DNA of 14,689 nt from an uncultured Eubacteriales bacterium (GTDB taxonomy: Bacteria > Bacillota > Clostridia > Christensenellales > Aristaeellaceae): assembly GCA_900553265.1 (NCBI GenBank), contig USDD01000068.1, positions 1 through 14,689 of the forward strand, in the 5' to 3' direction. Below, one piece after another: positions 1-7,155 of the stretch. The notes beneath the pieces were generated by a model. The model saw only the letters and a program-made list of their open reading frames with translations, was not told the origin of the DNA and did not search any database. Made by a program: the position numbers and the translations under genes. Numbering within the stretch: the first letter of the stretch is position 1; the number at the start of each line of letters is the position of its first letter.

Positions 1-87
1 CCATTGCCCTCGCTGTCCCGGCAGCATTGGCTCTAAAATTGCCCACGCTTTGTCGCTGATATCATGCCGATGCTGTGATTTCTCCAT
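1..87 (-). CDS. IS5-family transposase, N-terminal fragment (cut by window edge)
   Basis: Only the first 29 codons are present, and the frame is open to the left edge. The protein begins MEKSQHRHDISDKAWAILEP and continues MLPGQRGQW. This is the typical start of IS5-family transposases with an N-terminal DUF4096-type DNA-binding region, which act on the ends of their own element. The ATG at 87 is preceded by GAGGG with 7 nt spacing, so the start is well supported. The catalytic DDE domain lies outside the window, so it cannot be said whether the element is intact or whether a programmed frameshift joins two frames, as in some IS5 subgroups. The gene reads in the same direction as the miaA operon. 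Family assignment rests on recognising the N-terminus. Confidence 0.8.
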   Translation of the reverse strand, partial: MEKSQHRHDISDKAWAILEPMLPGQRGQW

Positions 88-116
88 GATGACACCCTCT
101 TTACTGTGATAGTGCC

Positions 117-145
117 ATTATATCACTTGACTCGTGTAGACGCAA
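117..145 (-). promoter_or_regulatory. Promoter for the IS5-type transposase, inside the IS end
   Basis: On the minus strand a perfect -10 TATAAT (117-122) lies 17 nt from a -35-like TTGCGT (140-145), which matches the consensus at 3 of 6 positions. Initiation would fall near 110, leaving a leader of about 20 nt before the ATG at 87. The -35 lies in the presumed terminal repeat, so the element carries its own promoter. Read-through from the upstream operon could also express the transposase, since no terminator lies between it and miaA. Confidence 0.5.
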
Positions 146-146
146 C

Positions 147-1073
147 CTAGATCCCGCAGCGCTCGCGAATTTCCTCAGCGATCTCTGCCGGCGTTCGGTT
201 TTCGGCGGAAATCCACTGGGTTCTGCCGTCGCGGCGCAGCCAGGTGAGCTGGCGCTTTGCGTAGTTGCGCGTGGCCTGCTTCACCCGCTCGACGGCTTCG
301 TCCATGTCCATGCGCCCATCCAGCGCGGCGGCGATTTCCTTGTAGCCGATGGCCTGGGCCGCGGTGGGATAGCGCGCCGAATCGCGCTTCAGGCGGCGCA
401 CCTCGTCGATGAGTCCGGCGGCCAGCATCGCGTCCACCCGGCGGGAAATGCGCTCGTAGAGCATTTCTCTGGGCCATTCCAGCGCGAAAACCTGCTCGTC
501 GTAGTCGCCCTCGCGCTGCGCGTCGAGGCGCGCCTGCTCGGTCTGCGTCACGCCGGTCAGGCGGTAGATCTCGATAGCGCGCGTCACGCGCCGCACGTCG
601 TTTTCGTGCAGGCGCATGGCGGAATCCGGGTCGATTTCCTCCAGCATGCGATGCAGCCGCGTCCGCCCGCCCGGCTCGTCGGCCATGCGCAGCAGCTCGT
701 CGTGGAGCTTTTCGTCGCTGCGCTCCGAGAAGCTCAGCGGTCGGGTCAGCGCGTCGATGTACAGCCCGGTTCCTCCGCAGACGACCACGCGCTTTCCCCG
801 GGCGAGAATGTCGGCAATGACCTCGTTGGCGCGGTCGCGATAGGTCGCGGCGGAGTACTTCTCCGACGGGTCGGCCACGCCCAGCATGTGGTGCTTTACG
901 CCGCGCATCTCCGCCGCCGTGGGCATGGCGGACAGCACGTCCATTCCCCGATAAATCTGCATGGAATCCGCGGAAACCACCTCGCCGCCGATGCGCAGGC
1001 AGAGCTCCACCGCGCAGGCGGTTTTTCCCGAGGCCGTGGGCCCGGCGACGACGATCAGCTTGGGTTTGGACAT
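147..1073 (-). CDS. miaA: tRNA dimethylallyltransferase MiaA
   Basis: MiaA transfers a dimethylallyl group from DMAPP to N6 of A37 in tRNAs reading UNN codons, giving i6A37, the substrate of MiaB encoded upstream in the same operon. The 308-residue protein has the Walker A motif GPTASGKT (11-18), the substrate-site segment DSMQIYRGMD (36-45), CGGTGLYIDAL (99-109) and a C-terminal KRQLTWLRR element. The length is normal for the family. The segment after DSMQIY reads VLSAMPT where many homologues have IGTAKPT, probably a lineage variant. The ATG at 1073 has GGGAG about 9 nt upstream. The gene lies 50 nt after mutL, a gap that holds a hairpin. Its stop codon TAG is completed by the first base of the adjoining IS, so the last codon may not be ancestral, but no domain is lost. 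Confidence 0.97.
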   Translation of the reverse strand: MSKPKLIVVAGPTASGKTACAVELCLRIGGEVVSADSMQIYRGMDVLSAMPTAAEMRGVKHHMLGVADPSEKYSAATYRDRANEVIADILARGKRVVVCGGTGLYIDALTRPLSFSERSDEKLHDELLRMADEPGGRTRLHRMLEEIDPDSAMRLHENDVRRVTRAIEIYRLTGVTQTEQARLDAQREGDYDEQVFALEWPREMLYERISRRVDAMLAAGLIDEVRRLKRDSARYPTAAQAIGYKEIAAALDGRMDMDEAVERVKQATRNYAKRQLTWLRRDGRTQWISAENRTPAEIAEEIRERCGI

Positions 1074-1091
1074 ACAAAAACGCTCCCTGTC

Positions 1092-1125
1092 AACGGGCGC
1101 CGCGCGAGGCGACGCCCGTTTTTTT
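1092..1125 (+). terminator. Intrinsic-terminator-like hairpin oriented against the operon
   Basis: An 8-bp perfect stem pairs AACGGGCG (1092-1099) with CGCCCGTT (1113-1120) around a 13-nt loop, followed on the plus strand by seven consecutive T residues (1119-1125). It is therefore a well-formed terminator for plus-strand transcription, although mutL and miaA are both on the minus strand. Read in the operon direction, the hairpin is preceded by an A tract and followed by GACAGGG, so it should not stop the sense transcript efficiently. The T tract overlaps the mutL stop codon. It could block antisense transcription or act as an mRNA processing or stability hairpin. Confidence 0.6.
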
Positions 1126-3544
1126 ATTGAATTCGCTTGAAGAGCTTTTCCAGATCGCGCCGGGAGACCTGCTTCACCACCGGCCGGCCGTGAGGGCAGG
1201 TGGGCGGCGCGCCGGTTTCCAGCATCTCGCCGATCAGCGCGTCGATCTCCGATTCGCTCAGCGCGTCGCCGCCCTTGATGGCGCTCTTGCAGGCCATCTG
1301 CATGATCTCCGCCCGGCGCGCGTCCAGCGTGGCCGCCTTCAGCCGGTTCAGGCTGTTGAGCATGTCCATGAACAGCGGCTTCAGCTCCGCCTTGCCCAGT
1401 ACATGAGGCACGGCGCGCACCTGAATGTCGTGCTCACCGAAGGGTTCGACGGTGTATCCCGCGTCAGACAGCAGTTCGATGTTGTCCATAATCAGCGCCA
1501 TTTCGCGCTCGGACAGGCGCACGATCAGCGGCGTGAGCAGCTGCTGCGAGGCCGTGCCTGACTCCAGCTGTCTGCAGTACATCTCGTAGCGCAGACGCTC
1601 GTGGGCCGCGTGCTGGTCGATGAGCAGCAGCGTGTCGTTCACCTCGAGGATAATGTAGGTCTTGAACGCCACTCCGACCACGCGATAGGACGGCCTGGAT
1701 TCGATTTTTCCCGGAAGCTCAGGCATTCTCGGCATGGCTGCGGACTGGGAGTCATCGCCGCTGAACGCGCTTTGCCCGGCGGTCGGGCGCGCACTCGCCG
1801 CATCGCCGCCATTCGGCAGCGGCGGCAGATTCGCGGTGCCGCCCGGATGGGATGACGGATTCGCACTGCCAGTCGACCCATTTTGCGCCTGTCCTCCGAC
1901 AATGCCGTCCGACGAAGTGCTCTGCCGCGCCGCTTCGCCAGGAAGCGGCGGCATGCTCGCCGCGAGACTCTGCGCTGCCTGCGCATTGCCCGGCAGATTC
2001 GCCGCGTCGCCCTGCACCGTCTGTGCACCGCCCGGCCTGTTTGCTCTGAAGCTCTGCGCGGCCTGCGCATCGCCCATCGCATTTTCCATAGCGCCGCGCG
2101 CCGGCTGCGCGTTTCCCGGCAGCGGCGGCATGGCTGCGGTCACGCTTTGCGCCGCAGACGCTCCGGCGGGAAGCGGCGGCATGCTCGCGGTCACGCTTCG
2201 CGCCGCAGGTCTGCCGCCCTCGACAATCGGCCCGTTCGCGTTCTGTGCATTGCCCGCCGTTCCGCCGGGGGCGTTCTGTCCCGTCAAGGGCATCGCCGCT
2301 CCCCCGCCCTCCCGCAGCGATGCTCCGCGCGTGCCGGTGGAGGTTCCGGCAAGGCCGTATCGGGCCCGCTCCCGATCCAGCGCGTCGGCGAACATCTGCG
2401 TCTGCACCGGCTTTTCGGGCTTCTTGTCAGGGATGGGCGGGTTCTGCGCCGTCTCGGCCTCGTTTCTCTGCTTCAGCGCCTCGGGCGTGATGTCGCGCAC
2501 CGTCACGGTTCGCTGAACCGTCCGCGGCGGAGCCGCGTCGCGCTGCCAGTCCAGCACGCGCTCGCCCTCGAAGGCCGTTCCAAGCAGCTTCTCCACCACG
2601 GTCTGAGTCAGGATCTCGTCGCGGAAGCGCACCTCCAGCTTGTTGGGATGGACGTTCACGTCGATGGAATTGGGCGGCAGCACGAGGTTGAGCGCGCACA
2701 TCGGGTACATGCCGATGGTCACTCGGCTGCGGCAGACCTGCTCCAGCGCCTTGGAGAGCAGCGCGCAGCGCACCGAGCGGCCGTTGATGAAGAACATCTG
2801 ATGTGCGCGGGTGGACTTGGCCAGCTCGCCCACGCCGATCATGCCGTAGACGCGCGTGCCGCCCTCGGCCGCGTCCAGCTCGATCATCTTCTCGGCGGTC
2901 TCCTTGCCGTAGACCGCGAAGACGGCGTGGCGCAGCTTGCCGTCGCCGAAGGTGTGATAGACCGTGGTTCCGTTGTTGACGAAGCGCATGGACACGCCGG
3001 GATTGCCGAGCATCAGCCGCGCGGTCACGTCGCCCACCAGTCCGCCCTCGTAGGACGGCTTTTTCAGAAATGCCCGCCGCACGGGGATGTTGTAAAACAG
3101 ATCGCGCATGACGAACGTGGTGCCTTCGGGGCAGCCCGCCTCCTGCACGCGCAGGTTCTGGCCGCCGTCGATGCTGACGCGCATGCCCGAGTCCTGATTC
3201 CGGGCGCGGGTGGTCATTTCCACATGGGAAACCGACGCGATGGACGGCAGCGCCTCGCCGCGAAAGCCCAGCGTTCGGATGTCGTCCAGCTGCTCGGCGT
3301 TCTGGAGCTTGGACGTGGCGTGGTTTTCGAACGCCAGGCGCACCTGCCCCGGCTCGATGCCGCAGCCGTTGTCCGTCACCCGCAGATAGTCGATGCCGCC
3401 GCCGCGAATTTCCACCGTTACGGCCGTCGCGCCGGCGTCCAGCGAATTTTCCACCAGCTCCTTGACCACCGAGCTGGGGCGCTCGACCACCTCGCCCGCC
3501 GCAATGCGGCCGACGGTCGCCGCATCCAATATGCGAATGAGCAT
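1124..3544 (-). CDS. mutL: DNA mismatch repair protein MutL (endonuclease type, long linker)
   Basis: MutL couples mismatch recognition by MutS to strand incision. The N-terminal GHKL ATPase shows ELVENSLDAGA (30-40), DNGCGI (58-63) and GFRGEALPSI (93-102). The C-terminal domain, from about 618, has the endonuclease metal-site motif DQHAAHERLRYE (643-654), ACKSAIKGG (751-759) and CPHGRPVV (783-790), so this is a latent nickase as expected where MutH is absent. QQLLTPL (667-673) sits where Bacillus subtilis MutL has its sliding-clamp motif. At 806 residues it is clearly longer than most homologues (commonly about 600-700). The excess is an Ala/Gly/Pro/Gln/Ser-rich linker at about 395-615. The ATG at 3544 has GGAGGTAAACT directly before it. 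It starts 3 nt after the GNAT stop. Confidence 0.97.
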   Translation of the reverse strand: MLIRILDAATVGRIAAGEVVERPSSVVKELVENSLDAGATAVTVEIRGGGIDYLRVTDNGCGIEPGQVRLAFENHATSKLQNAEQLDDIRTLGFRGEALPSIASVSHVEMTTRARNQDSGMRVSIDGGQNLRVQEAGCPEGTTFVMRDLFYNIPVRRAFLKKPSYEGGLVGDVTARLMLGNPGVSMRFVNNGTTVYHTFGDGKLRHAVFAVYGKETAEKMIELDAAEGGTRVYGMIGVGELAKSTRAHQMFFINGRSVRCALLSKALEQVCRSRVTIGMYPMCALNLVLPPNSIDVNVHPNKLEVRFRDEILTQTVVEKLLGTAFEGERVLDWQRDAAPPRTVQRTVTVRDITPEALKQRNEAETAQNPPIPDKKPEKPVQTQMFADALDRERARYGLAGTSTGTRGASLREGGGAAMPLTGQNAPGGTAGNAQNANGPIVEGGRPAARSVTASMPPLPAGASAAQSVTAAMPPLPGNAQPARGAMENAMGDAQAAQSFRANRPGGAQTVQGDAANLPGNAQAAQSLAASMPPLPGEAARQSTSSDGIVGGQAQNGSTGSANPSSHPGGTANLPPLPNGGDAASARPTAGQSAFSGDDSQSAAMPRMPELPGKIESRPSYRVVGVAFKTYIILEVNDTLLLIDQHAAHERLRYEMYCRQLESGTASQQLLTPLIVRLSEREMALIMDNIELLSDAGYTVEPFGEHDIQVRAVPHVLGKAELKPLFMDMLNSLNRLKAATLDARRAEIMQMACKSAIKGGDALSESEIDALIGEMLETGAPPTCPHGRPVVKQVSRRDLEKLFKRIQ
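1937..2200 (-). repeat. Degenerate repeats encoding SxxAxMPPLP units in the MutL linker
   Basis: Within the MutL linker, near-identical units SVTASMPPLPA (450-460), SVTAAMPPLPG (467-477) and SLAASMPPLPG (526-536) recur, the first two exactly 17 residues apart. Weaker echoes follow: LPPLPNGG (573-580) and MPELPG (607-612). Between them are AQAAQS copies at 493-498 and 521-526. At DNA level the shared core is the GGCGGCATG stretch seen near 1950, 2128 and 2180. This suggests duplication inside a disordered tether rather than a folded domain. Confidence 0.7.
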
Positions 3545-3547
3545 AGT

Positions 3548-4120
3548 TTACCTCCGTATTTCGCTCAAAAAGTCAATTCCCGTTTTTTCGGAGACGATGC
3601 TCCAGCCCCTGATTTCTTCCTCCGCGCGCACCTCCGGCCGGAAGCCGAAGCGATGGTAGACCCTGATGGCCACCCAGCTGGGCGTCTGCGTGGTCAGAAT
3701 CGCCTCGCGATGGCCCATCTCCAGCAGGCGGTTGACCGCCATTGCCACCAGCGGCTTGGAAAGTCCCCGGCCCTGATGCGCCGCGTCCACGCTCACCCAG
3801 TGGAGATGGCCCATCTGCTCCGGCTCGCCTTCGCCGCCGAACCATGCCGTGGCCGTGGCGAAGGGCTTGCCGCCGTCGGTGAGAAAGATCATCCGGCGGC
3901 GCAGCTCCTCCTCGGAGGGAAAGTACCTTTGAAAGGCCGGAAGGCCCTCCTCGGGCGCGCGGAATTCCCCGGCGGAGGTTTCAATCTCCGCCCAGACGCG
4001 CTCGTCGCCGGGGCGATAAAAGCGCCAGCCGTATTCCTCGGGAAGCACGAAGCCATCGGCGTGCTGAAGCGGCTTTGCCCGCATTTTCAGGCCGATGTTT
4101 TCCACAGAAAGATCCCACAT
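3548..4120 (-). CDS. GNAT-family N-acetyltransferase, substrate unknown
   Basis: This 190-residue protein has the acetyl-CoA binding core of the Gcn5-related family: HLHWVSVDAAHQGRGLSKPL (105-124) supplies the beta-4 strand and the pyrophosphate loop QGRGLS (116-121), and WVAIRVYHRFGF (149-160) is the motif B region. The first 90 residues are less typical and may form the substrate side. The acceptor (small molecule, antibiotic, peptide or protein) cannot be inferred. The ATG at 4120 lies 2 nt after the mutS stop codon, with GAGG about 9 nt upstream inside the mutS end. The gene ends 3 nt before mutL, and its last codons contain the mutL Shine-Dalgarno. Such spacing implies co-transcription and probably translational coupling with mutS and mutL. 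Longer upstream starts would run deep into mutS and are rejected. Confidence 0.88.
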   Translation of the reverse strand: MWDLSVENIGLKMRAKPLQHADGFVLPEEYGWRFYRPGDERVWAEIETSAGEFRAPEEGLPAFQRYFPSEEELRRRMIFLTDGGKPFATATAWFGGEGEPEQMGHLHWVSVDAAHQGRGLSKPLVAMAVNRLLEMGHREAILTTQTPSWVAIRVYHRFGFRPEVRAEEEIRGWSIVSEKTGIDFLSEIRR

Positions 4121-4122
4121 GG

Positions 4123-6711
4123 CTATATCCTCTTTGCCTTTTCGTTCAGCTCGAACAGCTTGTTCAGCGCGTCGATAGGCGTCATGCTCACCACGTCCAG
4201 CTGAGAGATCTCCTCCACCAGCTCCATGGGTTTGAAGTCCAGCATGCCCAGCTGGCGGTCGCCGGCGCGGCGTTCGTCGAGTATGCTCCTGCCGATGGAG
4301 CCGCTGGTCTGGCTGTCCACCTCCAGCCTGGCCATGATCTGCCGCGCCCGGGCGATGAGGTTCCTGGGAAGGCCCGCCAGCTTGGCCACGGCCACGCCGT
4401 AGCTGCGATCCGCGCCGCCGGGCACGATCTTGCGCAGGAAGATTACGTCCTCGCCCTGCTCTTTGGCGGTGATGCGATAGTTCACCACGCCGGGCAGCGT
4501 GCCATCCAGCTCGGACAGCTCGTGGTAGTGCGTCGCGAACAGCGTCCGCGCGCCGCACTTTTCTCCGGCGATGTACTCCACCGCCGCCCATGCGATGGAC
4601 AGGCCGTCGAAGGTGGATGTGCCGCGCCCCACCTCGTCCAGAATCAGCAGGCTCTTTCGCGTGGCGAATTTCAGAATGGTCGCCATCTCGCTCATCTCCA
4701 CCATGAAGGTAGACTGGCCGCCGTAGAGGTCGTCCGACGCGCCGATGCGCGTGAAGATGCGATCGGTCAGCGCCACGTCCGCCGACTGCGCGGGCACAAA
4801 GGAGCCCATGTGCGCCATCAACACGATCAGCGCCGCCTGACGCATGTAGGTGGATTTACCGGCCATATTCGGGCCGGTGATGATCATCACGCGATGCTCG
4901 TCGTCCAGATGGGTGTCGTTGGGCACGAAGCGCTCCCGGCCGATGGAGTCCTCCACCACCGGGTGGCGGCCATCGACGATCTCATAGCGCCCCTCGTCGT
5001 TGATGGCGGGGCGCACATAGTCCCGCTCCGCCGCCGTCTGAGCCAGCGACAGCAGCGCGTCCAGCGTCTTGAGCGCCAGCGCCGTGTTCTGAAGCCGCGG
5101 CAGATGCTCCTTGAGCTTCTCGCGGATTTCGCAGAACAGGCGGTATTCCAGCCGCGTGGCGTTTTCCTCCGCGCCGAGGATCTTGTTCTCCAGAGCCTTC
5201 AAGTCTTCAGTGATGAAGCGCTCGCAGTTGGCCAGCGTCTGCTTGCGGGTGTAGTTGTAGGGAATCAGGTCGTAGAACGATTTGGTGACCTCTATGTAAT
5301 AGCCGAACACGCGGTTGTAGCCGATTTTCAGGTTCTTGATGCCGGTCTTGTCCCGCTCCTCCTGCTCCATGGCGGCCAGATAGGACTTGCCGTTGGCCGA
5401 CACGTCGCGCAGCTCGTCCAGCTCGGCACTGTAGCCCTGAGCGATCATGCCGCCCTCGCGCACGGAGAGCGGCGCGTCCGGCGAGATGGCGCTCCTGAGC
5501 GTGGCAGTCAGATCCTCCATGGGATCCAGCGCGGCCATCGTCTCGGCGATCAGCGGCGCGGAAAACTCGCCCGCCATGGCCTTGATGCGCGGCACAGCCT
5601 CCAGCGTGGCGCAAAGGGCGAGACAGTCCCGGGCGTTCACCGCGTCGTAGGCGATGCGGCTGAGCAGGCGCTCCACGTCGTAAACGCCCTCGAGCTGTTC
5701 GCGCAGCGCGTCTGCGGCCATGGGATTGGTCAGAAAGCCCTCCACCGCGTCCAGCCGGCGGTTGATGGCGCCTTTGTCCAGCAGCGGCCGCTCAATCCAC
5801 GAGCGCAGCAGCCGGCTGCCCATGGACGTGCGCGTCCGGTCGAGAATGCCCAGCAGCGAGCCGCGGCGGCTGCGCCCCCGGTTGGTCTCGGTCAGCTCCA
5901 GATTGCGAAGCGCCACGCGATCCAGCGCCATATAGCGCTGCGCGTCGTAGGATTTTGCGGACACGATGTGCTTCAGCGCATTCTTCTGCGTGTCCGTCAG
6001 ATACTTCAGCAGCGCGCCCGCCGCGTCCACCGCCGCGCGCTCCTCGCCAAAGCCCATCTCCTCCACCGTCTGTCCGAAGTGGGCCTTCATGCATTTGGCC
6101 GCGGCGGCATGGCGGAAGGACTCCTCGTCCGCCGCGCCGGCGATGCGCTTCATCTCCGGCACCAGCAGTCCGAAGGCCTCCACGTCGTTGACGATGATCT
6201 CGCTGGGCGCGATTCTCGCCAGCTCGTCGGCCAGCGAGACCCGCGCGTCGGGAATCTGATAGAGGTAGAACTCGCCCGTGGACACGTCGCACAGCGCGCA
6301 GCCGGCCAGGCTGCGCCTGAGGCAGATGGAGACGATGTAGTTCGGCCTTCGATCCTCCAGCAGATTGCTCTCGATGACCGTGCCGGGCGTGACCACGCGG
6401 ATGACCTCGCGCTCCACCAGCCCCTTGGCCAGCGCCGGGTCGGTCATCTGCTCGCAGATGGCGACCTTGTGACCCTTTTCGATGAGCTTCTGCAGATAGG
6501 TCTCCACCGCGTGATAGGGCACGCCGCACATGGGCGCGCGCTCGCTCAGGCCGCACTCCTTGCCCGTCAGCGTCAACTCCAGCTCCTGAGAGACGAGCTT
6601 CGCGTCGTCGAAGAACATCTCGTAAAAGTCGCCGAGCCGGAAGAACAGAATCGTGTCGGGATACTGCTCCTTAATTCGCAGATACTGCTGCATCATGGGC
6701 GACAGCGCCAT
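4123..6711 (-). CDS. mutS: DNA mismatch repair protein MutS
   Basis: MutS binds mismatches and small loops, then forms an ATP-bound sliding clamp that recruits MutL. The 862-residue length is normal. The mismatch-reading motif of domain I is GDFYEMF (27-33), with the Phe-Tyr-Glu triad at 29-31. The clamp and lever region spans about 260-560. The ATPase carries Walker A GPNMAGKS (613-620), Walker B LLILDEVGRGTSTFDG (688-703) and the FATHYHEL motif near 725-732. A C-terminal QLGML (820-824) fits the position and consensus of the MutS sliding-clamp peptide. The protein ends with the conserved MTPIDALNKLFEL. The ATG at 6711 has GAGGTGAG about 5 nt upstream. It follows ylbF by 35 nt and precedes the GNAT gene by 2 nt. 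Confidence 0.98.
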   Translation of the reverse strand: MALSPMMQQYLRIKEQYPDTILFFRLGDFYEMFFDDAKLVSQELELTLTGKECGLSERAPMCGVPYHAVETYLQKLIEKGHKVAICEQMTDPALAKGLVEREVIRVVTPGTVIESNLLEDRRPNYIVSICLRRSLAGCALCDVSTGEFYLYQIPDARVSLADELARIAPSEIIVNDVEAFGLLVPEMKRIAGAADEESFRHAAAAKCMKAHFGQTVEEMGFGEERAAVDAAGALLKYLTDTQKNALKHIVSAKSYDAQRYMALDRVALRNLELTETNRGRSRRGSLLGILDRTRTSMGSRLLRSWIERPLLDKGAINRRLDAVEGFLTNPMAADALREQLEGVYDVERLLSRIAYDAVNARDCLALCATLEAVPRIKAMAGEFSAPLIAETMAALDPMEDLTATLRSAISPDAPLSVREGGMIAQGYSAELDELRDVSANGKSYLAAMEQEERDKTGIKNLKIGYNRVFGYYIEVTKSFYDLIPYNYTRKQTLANCERFITEDLKALENKILGAEENATRLEYRLFCEIREKLKEHLPRLQNTALALKTLDALLSLAQTAAERDYVRPAINDEGRYEIVDGRHPVVEDSIGRERFVPNDTHLDDEHRVMIITGPNMAGKSTYMRQAALIVLMAHMGSFVPAQSADVALTDRIFTRIGASDDLYGGQSTFMVEMSEMATILKFATRKSLLILDEVGRGTSTFDGLSIAWAAVEYIAGEKCGARTLFATHYHELSELDGTLPGVVNYRITAKEQGEDVIFLRKIVPGGADRSYGVAVAKLAGLPRNLIARARQIMARLEVDSQTSGSIGRSILDERRAGDRQLGMLDFKPMELVEEISQLDVVSMTPIDALNKLFELNEKAKRI

Positions 6712-6746
6712 GGGCTCACCTCGCTTGTCTTTCGTGATAATCTCAA

Positions 6747-7139
6747 TCAGTGGCAGCCGCCGCAGGACGAGCAGTCGCCGCCGCAGTTCTCCTCCTCCAT
6801 CCGGCCGGTGACGATGAACTGGAGCACCTGGTTGACCTGATTGATGAGACCCGTGAACTCCGAGCGCGCCTGAGTCAGCTCCACGATGTCGTCCATCATC
6901 TGAAGGCGCTCCTGAATCTCGTCCATCTCGTCGGACAGGCGCTTGAGCGCGCCGGGATCGGGATTGGGCTGCTTCATCAGCTCCTGAATGCTGTTTCGCT
7001 TCTCCAGCAGATCGCTCATCGCCTGAGCGGCCTCCTGATTCTGCATAGCCTTGTCCTCGGCCGCCTTCATGCGCTGATAGATTTCGCTGGCCAGCAGCGC
7101 GTCGCCCAGCTCGCGGGTTTTCTGAAATACCATATCCAT
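6747..7139 (-). CDS. ylbF: YlbF/YmcA-family regulator with a C-terminal cysteine tail
   Basis: This small helical protein (130 aa) belongs to the com_ylbF family (YlbF/YmcA). In Bacillus subtilis, YlbF and YmcA form a complex with YaaT that carries Fe-S clusters and assists RNase Y-dependent mRNA maturation, with effects on competence, sporulation and biofilm formation. Visible features are a long charged alpha-helical body (about 1-115, heptad-like MSDLLEKRNSIQELMKQ at 41-57) and a tail with cysteines at 119, 123, 126 and 129 followed by a terminal His: a CX3CX2CX2CH arrangement suited to metal or Fe-S binding. The ATG at 7139 has GGGAGG about 8 nt upstream. The position between miaB and mutS is a common Clostridia arrangement. 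Whether it is functionally YlbF or YmcA is not resolved. Confidence 0.85.
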   Translation of the reverse strand: MDMVFQKTRELGDALLASEIYQRMKAAEDKAMQNQEAAQAMSDLLEKRNSIQELMKQPNPDPGALKRLSDEMDEIQERLQMMDDIVELTQARSEFTGLINQVNQVLQFIVTGRMEEENCGGDCSSCGGCH

Positions 7140-7155
7140 TTGCTTTTCCTCCCGT

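Larger units (their letters stand above)
1..147 (-). mobile_element. End of an IS5-family insertion sequence abutting miaA
   Basis: The stretch between the miaA stop codon and the transposase start is AT-richer than the neighbouring genes and reads GGTTGCGTCTACACGAGTCA inward on the minus strand, as expected of an IS terminal repeat. The element appears to begin at 147: on the minus strand miaA reads ATC-TA, followed by the G that completes the stop codon TAG. A TA target duplication, known for some IS5 subgroups, would fit, but the other end is outside the window, so neither the inverted repeat pair nor the duplication can be verified. Confidence 0.65.

Noticed and set aside
1937..2200. The MutL linker repeats as a CRISPR array or mobile repeat
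   Set aside because: The units stay in frame, are few and degenerate, have no regular spacers, and encode a coherent protein repeat.
1883..4204. A 773-codon plus-strand frame opposite mutL and the GNAT gene
   Set aside because: Low-complexity Arg/His-rich translation with no motif; it spans two clear minus-strand genes and the gap between them.
4121..4591. Long N-terminal extension of the GNAT gene into mutS
   Set aside because: The extension is out-of-frame mutS sequence of Arg/Gly/Ala-rich composition; the ATG at 4120 has a ribosome-binding site and the family-like start.
4075..6840. A 921-codon open frame on the plus strand opposite mutS
   Set aside because: It is the antisense shadow of mutS in GC-rich DNA: composition is dominated by Arg, His, Leu, Gln and Ala with no recognisable domain, and MutS on the other strand has every catalytic motif.
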